From NCBI GenBank assembly GCA_030430975.1, contig JAUIKB010000088.1, positions 1 through 10,945 on the forward strand: a stretch of 10,945 bases of DNA. The letters run 5' to 3'. The notes below the pieces were generated by a model that was not told the origin of the DNA, made no database searches, and saw nothing but the letters and a program-made list of their open reading frames with translations. This document shows positions 1 through 5,510 of the stretch, in pieces (position 1 is the stretch's first letter; each line of letters begins with the position of its first letter). Both the position numbers and the translations under genes were made by a program. Source of the stretch: Polyangia bacterium. Lineage in GTDB: Bacteria > Myxococcota_A > Polyangia > Polyangiales > Polyangiaceae.

Positions 1-323
1 ACATGGACGGCTCCAACCGCGTGCTGGAATCAGTCGGCACGCTGCAGTTCGGCCAGGCCCCACTCGACGGCACAACCCTGCTCACGGGGGGTGACATTTC
101 AGCGGACGGTCGCGAGATCCTGCTGCGCACGTACAACCGAGTGTTCCTGTTTCGCAGAGGGGCGGACCAAACGGTGCAAAGCGCGCTCGGCGGCATGCCC
201 TGCCCGATGCCAGCCGCAACCGAAACCCAGGGCGAAGCGATCGCGTTTTCCGTGACCGGCGATGCCTACTTCACGGCGAGCGAAGGCAGCAACCCGCCAC
301 TGTTTCGCTACGCGCGACAATAA
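1..323 (+). CDS. 3' end of a beta-propeller-like protein (5' truncated by window edge)
   Basis: This is an open frame of about 107 codons ending in TAA at 321-323. The frame is open to the window edge, so the in-frame ATG at base 3 is probably internal and the real start lies upstream. The visible part holds blade-like beta segments: 'GGDISADGREILLRTYNRVF' and, near the end, 'GEAIAFSVTGDAYFTASEG' followed by 'PPLFRYARQ'. An 'SADGREI' turn, an aromatic strand and a closing 'T.SEG..PPL' motif are usual in bacterial beta-propeller proteins of unassigned function. No catalytic motif is visible. Any signal peptide would be in the missing N-terminus. The next gene runs toward it, with about 215 bases between the two stop codons. 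The coding call is fairly safe, but the function is unknown. Confidence 0.7.
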   Translation, partial: MDGSNRVLESVGTLQFGQAPLDGTTLLTGGDISADGREILLRTYNRVFLFRRGADQTVQSALGGMPCPMPAATETQGEAIAFSVTGDAYFTASEGSNPPLFRYARQ

Positions 324-538
324 CCCAACGACCCCGCGATGCGTAGCTGCACGGCGAACTCAAACCGACCTTCGACTACCGACCACCAACTACCGGCGGC
401 GAGCGAAGCAATGCCGCAAGCCGTTTACAAACCCGACCTCCGACTACCGAAACCGAAAACCGATCCCGATCCACAAAAACGAATCCGGCGGCGAGTCCCC
501 CAAGGCCCTCACCGCCGAAGTCGATGCTGTCCGTCGCG
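324..538. repeat. non-coding gap with imperfect short repeats
   Basis: This gap lies between two convergent stop codons. It is richer in A and C than the flanking genes and holds two near-copies of CCGACCTTCGACTACCGA, at 365-382 and 433-450 (17 of 18 bases identical). The unit CCGGCGGCGAG also occurs twice, at 393-403 and 485-495. The spacing between copies differs (68 and 92 bases), so this is not a simple tandem array. I see no convincing hairpin with a T-run, so terminators for the flanking genes are not identified. Short ORFs across the gap have no protein-like composition. Confidence 0.45.
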
Positions 539-2920
539 CTAGATCTTGTCGGTCAAGATCAACAGCGCCGTATCCCCCTTGGAGTGCTCCGCGGGAACCC
601 ACTCGACGGTGTCCGGCGCGCCGTTGTCTTCCAGCTCGTCCAGGATGCCGTCCTTCTTGAGCTCGCCGATGGTACCGAGCGCGCCGGTGAAGCGGTCCAG
701 GATAAAGCGTGAGCCAGCGAGCATCGCCTCGATCTGCGGATCGCTGCCGCCGGCTGCTTCGAGCTCAGCCTTGAGCTCGTCGACCCGCTCCACGAACGGC
801 TTGATCTCGGTGAGCTCGATCTGAACCTCATTGACGAGCGTCGAGTGGAACACCTTGCAAGCGGGGATTTCGCTGGCTGGGGTGCGCTGATCCTCCGGAA
901 TGCTGATCCACGCATCGTGCGACATCATCTCCGTGTAGTCGGTCGTATCGATGATGAAGTTGCTGTATGGGCGGTTCGAGCCCGGGATGTAGAATTCGCG
1001 CGCGACCTCGAAGTAGATCGCGTTGGCGATCGTGCCGGCCGCTTCGATCTGACGATCGGATAGCTTGAGCATCTCGAAGTCGAGGTGACGACCCAGTCGC
1101 TCGAAGACCTCTTCGTCCATGTTGCGAAAGTCGTCGAAGTCGTTGTTCCCGTCTGCGAGCTGCGCGGCGCCGTAGGTGTTGAACTTCTCGAACTCTGTGG
1201 CGCGGTCGGCCGGATCCATCGCCGCCAACGCCTCGTAGGCCGGCATGAACGGCGCCACGGTCGTCTTGATCATCAGGCTGCTGTTCATCGACTTCTGCCA
1301 GGCGATGAACATGTCGACAAACTCGTCGTCGGGCAGGTTGCGCGTGCGCGACAAGGTGCGGTCGAGATCATCGACGCTCTCGGCAAACGAGTGCATCACG
1401 CGGTCGGTCGCCTCGGAAACGACGCGGCGCTTCTCGGTGTTGATCACGTCGGCCGGCGCGTTGCCAGAGTCCAGATACGCATCCACGAACACCGTGTCGG
1501 CGTGCATCGCGTCGAGTTCCTTGAGACCCGCGTCCGCCTCGGCGTCGATCGCCGAGTGGTCGAGAATCGCCTCCCCTGCGGTGATGAGCGCATTCACGTC
1601 GGTCAGATCGCCCGAATCGATACTCCCCGCGGCGACCTGAGCCTTGGCGTAGTCGACGACGAACTGCACGCGGCTGCGACCGTTGTCGTAGACCTTCTTC
1701 ATCGCATCGTTGCGCATGAAGTTCAGGTGGAAGCGCGCGCGAATGCTGCGCAGGTGCGCCTTCGGATCGAGCACTAGCACCTGCTTGTAGGTCTCGACGT
1801 CGGGCAGCTTGTCGAGCTCGACCAGCTTGTCGTACACGACCTTGATCGGCTCGATGGGCGTGCGGTTGCTGCCGCTCCACGGCACCGTACCGCTGCGTAC
1901 GTCCTCATCGATCGTCGCGGCGTGCGTGCCGCCTTCGGTGCGAACGTCGACCTTTCCGGCGCGCTTGATGCCCTCGTCGTCCACCCCGCTGCCGAACTTG
2001 GCCGCGATCAGCAGTCGCCGAATCGCCGTGTCCGTATCCCAGCGAATACGACCGCGCACCGACATCGCGTTGTCGGTCAGCAGAAAGTCGTGGGTGTCGT
2101 AGTACGTGTCGTCCATCTTGTCGGTGCCGAGACTGATCTCGCGCTCTTCCGGCTCGTCCTCGTCCGGTTCAAACCGACCGCTCTCGATGGTGTACGCCAT
2201 ATAAGGCATCATCTCGCGCACGGCGTGGGCGTCGCTGTCCCACGGGATTTCGTCCAGGTCGTACGACATGGTGAACGCTTCCATCACCTTGCTGCGACGG
2301 ACGCGGTTGAACACCGGACGACCGCGATCGTCGACGCCGCTGATCACATCGCGGAGCTGAGGACCGGTGATGCCGCTCACCTTGAAGGTCGCTTCCATCT
2401 CGATGGCGTCTCGTGTCCAGCCACCACCAGTCGTGCCCGCAAACGTTTCGCTATGGATAAGCGGACGGCCCTCGGCGTCGATACGGCAGCGCCAGTTGAT
2501 GTAGCCTGCTAGCGTCTCGAGCGCGGCCGGGCCGACGAATGGTACGTCGTCTAGCTCCTTCAGATCGTCGAACAGGTCGTCATCCGCCGTACCCGCCGCG
2601 GCGTCGGGACCGATGCGGTGTGCGTAGATGTTCTCGGCGGCATTCTTATGTAGGCGCACCTCGGTGCGGAGCCGATCCGAATCGGTCGAACACTCGTTGA
2701 TGACGCGGAGGACCTCACGCAGTTGACACGAGGAATATCCGCCGGCGGGATCATCTGCCTTGCCGATGCCGAAGCTATCGTTCTCGCCGTCGAGGACCGG
2801 CGCGGGCTGGCCGGTGCCGGGCGCCTCGTCGCCGCCGCTGCTGCAGGCGATCGCCCCCAGGATTCCGGCGATGGCCGTGGTTCTTAGTGCTGTCAGCGCG
2901 TATCGAGTGATGGTTGCCAT
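539..2920 (-). CDS. large predicted lipoprotein with HhH-like segment and possible CYTH-like fold
   Basis: The protein has 793 residues. I chose the ATG at 2918-2920 because GGCGAGG lies just upstream; a GTG 33 bases further upstream has no such site. The N-terminus is a signal peptide (basic TRYALTALR, then an Ala/Ile-rich core) ending in AIAC with Cys26 as the likely lipidated residue; Ala at -3 makes the lipobox slightly atypical. An acidic Gly/Pro linker follows. Residues 104-141 hold 'GPDAAAGTADDDLFDDL' and 'LDDVPFVGPAALETLAGY', a helix-hairpin-helix-like segment often seen in myxobacterial exported proteins. From about 170 to 425, IEMEATFK (E174, E176, K180), 'TYYDTHD' (273-278), 'MSVRGRIRW' (286-294) and 'LIAAKF' resemble the strand order of CYTH/triphosphate-tunnel proteins. 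The C-terminal half is helical and acidic. I recognise no full-length family. The gene is 57 bases downstream of the Coq4-like gene, with its own possible promoter. Confidence 0.85.
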   Translation of the reverse strand: MATITRYALTALRTTAIAGILGAIACSSGGDEAPGTGQPAPVLDGENDSFGIGKADDPAGGYSSCQLREVLRVINECSTDSDRLRTEVRLHKNAAENIYAHRIGPDAAAGTADDDLFDDLKELDDVPFVGPAALETLAGYINWRCRIDAEGRPLIHSETFAGTTGGGWTRDAIEMEATFKVSGITGPQLRDVISGVDDRGRPVFNRVRRSKVMEAFTMSYDLDEIPWDSDAHAVREMMPYMAYTIESGRFEPDEDEPEEREISLGTDKMDDTYYDTHDFLLTDNAMSVRGRIRWDTDTAIRRLLIAAKFGSGVDDEGIKRAGKVDVRTEGGTHAATIDEDVRSGTVPWSGSNRTPIEPIKVVYDKLVELDKLPDVETYKQVLVLDPKAHLRSIRARFHLNFMRNDAMKKVYDNGRSRVQFVVDYAKAQVAAGSIDSGDLTDVNALITAGEAILDHSAIDAEADAGLKELDAMHADTVFVDAYLDSGNAPADVINTEKRRVVSEATDRVMHSFAESVDDLDRTLSRTRNLPDDEFVDMFIAWQKSMNSSLMIKTTVAPFMPAYEALAAMDPADRATEFEKFNTYGAAQLADGNNDFDDFRNMDEEVFERLGRHLDFEMLKLSDRQIEAAGTIANAIYFEVAREFYIPGSNRPYSNFIIDTTDYTEMMSHDAWISIPEDQRTPASEIPACKVFHSTLVNEVQIELTEIKPFVERVDELKAELEAAGGSDPQIEAMLAGSRFILDRFTGALGTIGELKKDGILDELEDNGAPDTVEWVPAEHSKGDTALLILTDKI

Positions 2921-2939
2921 GTGTTCTGCCTCGCCGAGC

Positions 2940-2969
2940 AATATAGGCGACACAGTAGGCGTTTGTCCT
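2940..2969 (-). promoter_or_regulatory. possible sigma-70-type promoter for the large lipoprotein
   Basis: On the minus strand, TATATT (2940-2945) is preceded by AGGACA (2964-2969, four of six matches to TTGACA) with an 18-base spacer. Transcription would start just before the GGCGAGG ribosome site, giving a very short leader. A small hairpin (GTAGG, 7-base loop, CCTAC) overlaps the -35 and spacer. Co-transcription with the upstream Coq4-like gene is an equally simple explanation. Confidence 0.3.
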
Positions 2970-2977
2970 ACACTTTC

Positions 2978-3751
2978 TTACAGTGCAGAATTCTCACGTA
3001 GTTGGAATTTCGGCAGAAATCCGAGGGGACCCGTTCCGACGACTTCCACGTCGGTGCTGCGAATCGGCTGATATTGCGGGGGGTCCTCGATGTTGAGCAG
3101 TTCGCGCACCTCGGACAGAGGCTTGGCCAGCAGCTCCTCCCAACGCACCGCCGGCAGGTACTCCGCCTTCAGTCCGCGACGGAATCCGTCGAGCATCAAC
3201 TTGCGAGCACCCATTCTTCGCCCGCGGAACACAAACCCCATCATCACGATGAACGCGATGCCGGGATTCCAAGTCTGGGGAATGTTGAACGCCAGCAGGC
3301 TGGCTTCCCCGACCAAGTCCCCGCGGTAGCCGGTGGCGGCGTGCCACAGGTCGTGGGTGTCGCGCATCCGTGAACCGATGAACTCCAGCTCCGCCTGGAC
3401 CTGGGGGTCCCGATCCGGAGGCGTGCTGCCGGTCTCGCTAGCCTCCATCAGCCCGTCCGCGGTGATCCCTTCGGACTCGACAAACTCGAGGTAAGCATGC
3501 GCCAGGCTGCCCTCGGGCATCCGCCTGAGCGCCTCACGATCCTGGAGTAGCGCTACGATATCAGGCGTATCGCGCAGGAGCGCCGGCCCGTCGGGGGCGT
3601 TGAGAAAGCGCTTCCGCATGCGGAGCGCGGTGGAACCGCTCAGCGATTCGATGATGTGAAACACCTGTCGGGTGTCTTCGGGATCGGCGAACAGCTCGCG
3701 AATCGCCCGCATGGCGCGGGGGATATCGTACATCTTGCGTGGTCCTGTCAT
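2978..3751 (-). CDS. Coq4-family (ubiquinone-biosynthesis-type) protein
   Basis: The protein has 257 residues, close to the usual Coq4 length. The ATG at 3749-3751 is supported by a very strong ribosome site, AAGGAGGAGG at 3757-3766. The family signature is complete: HDLWH at residues 133-137 and Glu149, which fits the HDxxH-x11-E metal-binding motif exactly. Conserved flanks include 'GYRGDLVGEA' and the hydrophobic segment 'GIAFIVMMGFVF'. There is no signal peptide, so a cytoplasmic or peripheral membrane location is likely. Eukaryotic Coq4 acts in the coenzyme Q complex, and recent work assigns it to C1 decarboxylation of the ring precursor. The role of bacterial homologues outside ubiquinone operons is not settled. 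No other quinone gene is in the window. Here the gene diverges from a TetR regulator and an exporter gene, and operator-like palindromes cover its promoter. Confidence 0.85.
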   Translation of the reverse strand: MTGPRKMYDIPRAMRAIRELFADPEDTRQVFHIIESLSGSTALRMRKRFLNAPDGPALLRDTPDIVALLQDREALRRMPEGSLAHAYLEFVESEGITADGLMEASETGSTPPDRDPQVQAELEFIGSRMRDTHDLWHAATGYRGDLVGEASLLAFNIPQTWNPGIAFIVMMGFVFRGRRMGARKLMLDGFRRGLKAEYLPAVRWEELLAKPLSEVRELLNIEDPPQYQPIRSTDVEVVGTGPLGFLPKFQLRENSAL

Positions 3752-3756
3752 AGCGA

Positions 3757-3766
3757 CCTCCTCCTT
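3757..3766 (-). promoter_or_regulatory. strong ribosome binding site of the Coq4-like gene
   Basis: The minus strand reads AAGGAGGAGG, ending 5 bases before the ATG; the first GGAGG core is 8 bases away. This is the best Shine-Dalgarno sequence in the window and fixes the start well inside a much longer open frame. Confidence 0.8.
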
Positions 3767-3768
3767 AC

Positions 3769-3799
3769 TTACAAACCTGTATGTAACACTACTTACAGG
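3769..3799. promoter_or_regulatory. overlapping palindromes, probable TetR operator
   Basis: Two inverted repeats overlap. One spans 3776-3799 with outer arms CCTGTA and TACAGG; its two 12-base halves match at 9 positions. The other spans 3769-3786 with outer arms TTACA and TGTAA, self-complementary at 14 of 18 positions. ACTTACA also occurs as a direct repeat at 3767-3773 and 3791-3797. Together they cover the spacer, -10 and probable start point of the coq4-like promoter. The site lies between divergent coq4-like and tetR genes, the classic place for a TetR-family operator. Overlapping sites of this kind can bind two dimers. Binding by the neighbouring TetR protein is inferred. Confidence 0.6.
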
Positions 3800-3807
3800 A
3801 CTGTCAA
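3780..3807 (-). promoter_or_regulatory. sigma-70-type promoter of the Coq4-like gene
   Basis: On the minus strand a perfect -35 TTGACA (3802-3807) is followed after 16 bases by TACATA (3780-3785), a weaker -10. The predicted start point near 3773 leaves a leader of about 22 bases that contains the strong ribosome site. The -10 and spacer lie inside the palindromes described for this region, which suggests repression by steric block. Confidence 0.55.
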
Positions 3808-3881
3808 CAAGCGCCGCCTCAGATTTCTCGGAAAGGAACACCAGGCGATCCGGTGCCCCGCAGAGGTATCGTCGCCTGAGC

Positions 3882-4523
3882 ATGGCGGCTCGCAAATCAA
3901 AACCTCCCCGCCAGCGGCGCGATGCGGAAACCGCGCGTCGCGAGATCCTGGACGCCGTTGAAGCCCGACTGCGCCAATCCGGCCCAGCGGCGCTGCGCAT
4001 CGCCGACGTCGCAGCAGACGTCGGCGTGTCCCACCCGGCGGTTCTGCACCATTTTGGCAACCGCGAGGAACTGATCCGAGCAGCGATCACCCGTGCGGTC
4101 GACGGCCTCCAGAGCCAGCTCGTCGAGGGTATGGCGCAGGCCAAGCCCGACGCCGATTCGACCCTCGACGTGATCGGACGGCTGCTCGACGGGCTAGAGC
4201 GCAAAGGCTACGCGCGCATGCTGGCCTGGATCGTGTTGTCCGGACTCGAGCCGGAGACCCCCGATTCGCGAATCGCCTTCATGACTCAACTGGTGCACGA
4301 GAAGCGCTGTCAGGAGACGGCCCTCGATCCGCCACCGACGCTTCAAGATACTCGCAAGACGGTGTTGTTGATCGCGTACGCCGCCTTCGGCCAAGCGATC
4401 TTCGGCGACTTCGTGCTGAGGTCCTCCGGCGTCAGCGATGTGAAAACGGAGCGCGAAGCGTTCCGACGCTGGCTAGCCGACCTCGTGCACGCACAGCTAG
4501 TCGGCTCGACCGACCCGACGTGA
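3882..4523 (+). CDS. TetR/AcrR-family transcriptional regulator
   Basis: The protein has 213 residues, typical of the family. I took the ATG at 3882, as the longer open frame runs back through the operator and into the divergent gene. There is no good Shine-Dalgarno at the usual distance (AGAGG is about 15 bases away). Residues 17-68 form the N-terminal DNA-binding domain: 'ARREILDAVEARL', then the helix-turn-helix 'LRIADVAADVGVSHPAVLHHF' (the Tyr-His-Phe pattern usual at its end appears as HHF) and 'GNREELIRAAI'. The remaining helical part is the ligand-binding and dimer domain, which is too variable to suggest a ligand. The gene overlaps the exporter gene by four bases (GTGA) and diverges from the Coq4-like gene. 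It probably represses the coq4-like promoter and perhaps its own. Confidence 0.9.
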   Translation: MAARKSKPPRQRRDAETARREILDAVEARLRQSGPAALRIADVAADVGVSHPAVLHHFGNREELIRAAITRAVDGLQSQLVEGMAQAKPDADSTLDVIGRLLDGLERKGYARMLAWIVLSGLEPETPDSRIAFMTQLVHEKRCQETALDPPPTLQDTRKTVLLIAYAAFGQAIFGDFVLRSSGVSDVKTEREAFRRWLADLVHAQLVGSTDPT

Positions 4524-5365
4524 CCGACGAGACGTCGACCCGCGCCGATCGCATCCCCGCCGAAGCGCTGTTCGTCGGCTCGGGCATCTCACAATACCTG
4601 GGCGCGAGTCTCGCCATCACGTTGTTCGCTAGCGTCGCCCCCTTGGGGGTTGCGTGGCTGCGAGTGGTCGGTGCGTCGATCGCGCTCGTATTGTGGCGTC
4701 GACCGTGGCGCACCGATTGGACACGGCCGGCGCTCGGCTGGGCGGCGCTGTTCGGCATCACGCTCGCGGCGATGAACGCTGCTTTCTACCTGGCAATCGA
4801 ACGACTGACATTGGGTACAGCGGTGGCTATCGAATTTCTGGGCCCCATCTCCGTAGCGGCTTGGGGCTCCCGAACGCGACGTAACCAGCTCGCGTTGATC
4901 GTGGCGGCGGCGGGCGTGCTCTTGATCTCCAACGCGACCTGGGATGCGCACGCGGCGGGCGTCGCCGCGGCGCTGGGCGCCGCCGCACTGTGGGCGGCAT
5001 CGATTCCGCTCGGGGCGCGCGTCGCCAAAACATGCGGCGGCATCGACGGCCTGGCTGTGGGACTCGTCGCCGGATCGCTCGCGCTCGCGCCGATCTGCGT
5101 CGGCCCCGCGTGGCCCGCATTCAGCAGCGTCGCGCTACTCATGTCATGCGCGCTCGTCGGCGTCCTGAGCAACGCGATCCCGTACGGGCTGGATCAAATC
5201 GTCCTGCGCCGCATCAGTCCGGCACGGTTTGCGTTCCTGCTCGCGATCCTTCCAGCCACAGCGGCGGCGATCGGCTTCCTGCTGCTACGCCAAATCCCGT
5301 CCCCGAGCGAGGCGGGCGGCATGGCACTCGTCGCAGTCGCCCTCGTCGTGCGCGCGCGCAACTAA
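4520..5365 (+). CDS. EamA/DMT-superfamily exporter, RhtA-like
   Basis: The protein has 281 residues with about ten hydrophobic segments and two EamA repeats. It starts at a GTG overlapping the tetR stop (GTGA) and has no ribosome site of its own, so translation is probably coupled. It resembles the threonine/homoserine exporter RhtA along its length: 'YLGASLAITLF' (26-36), 'GVAWLRVVGASIALVLWRRPW' split across 43-63, 'LGTAVAIEFLGPISVA' (98-113) and 'GVLSNAIPYGLDQIVLRRI' (214-232). Glu105 in the first repeat is kept. In the second repeat the family's 'EP' is LP at 244-245 and the usual 'GE' near 258 is RQ, so two conserved acidic residues are lost. The likely role is export of a small amphipathic metabolite across the inner membrane under TetR control. 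Substrate cannot be read from sequence. Confidence 0.85.
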   Translation: MTDETSTRADRIPAEALFVGSGISQYLGASLAITLFASVAPLGVAWLRVVGASIALVLWRRPWRTDWTRPALGWAALFGITLAAMNAAFYLAIERLTLGTAVAIEFLGPISVAAWGSRTRRNQLALIVAAAGVLLISNATWDAHAAGVAAALGAAALWAASIPLGARVAKTCGGIDGLAVGLVAGSLALAPICVGPAWPAFSSVALLMSCALVGVLSNAIPYGLDQIVLRRISPARFAFLLAILPATAAAIGFLLLRQIPSPSEAGGMALVAVALVVRARN

Positions 5366-5382
5366 AACGCGGTGCATCCCGC

Positions 5383-5433
5383 GTGTATCTGTATCAGTGT
5401 GCACCTGATACACCGCCGGACACTTGTGTATCA
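5383..5433. promoter_or_regulatory. inverted repeat and GTATC cluster, possible operator
   Basis: A perfect inverted repeat spans 5390-5412: TGTATCAG, 7 bases, CTGATACA. Extra half-site-like copies flank it: GTGTATC at 5383-5389 and TGTATCA at 5427-5433. There is no T-run after the stem, so it does not look like an intrinsic terminator for the exporter gene. It lies about 100 bases upstream of the ATPase gene, consistent with an operator. No clear -35/-10 pair stands out in 5366-5510. The sequence differs from the tetR-coq4 operator, so the same TetR is not the obvious binder. Confidence 0.5.
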
Positions 5434-5510
5434 TTCGCGATCCAAATGCGGCGTTTTCCCGCAGGATCTACCGTATCTGGGGTTGGTGCGGTTTCTGCTT
5501 ATGCGGGGGC

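Noticed and set aside
1085..1777. Open frames on the plus strand opposite the large lipoprotein
   Set aside because: Val/Arg/His-rich antisense reading of a clearly coding, signal-peptide-bearing gene.
3752..4204. N-terminal extension of the Coq4-like frame back to 4204
   Set aside because: It would run antisense through the TetR gene and the promoter, while a very strong ribosome site fixes the start at 3751.
5390..5412. Intrinsic terminator for the exporter gene
   Set aside because: The stem is only 8 pairs, AT-mixed, and followed by CCGCCGG with no T-run; operator-like half-sites around it argue for regulation.
5424..5510. TTG start adding 29 residues to the ATPase
   Set aside because: The stretch is Cys/Trp-rich and unlike the family, overlaps the repeat cluster, and no ribosome site supports it. 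The ATG at 5511 is preferred, though not firmly.
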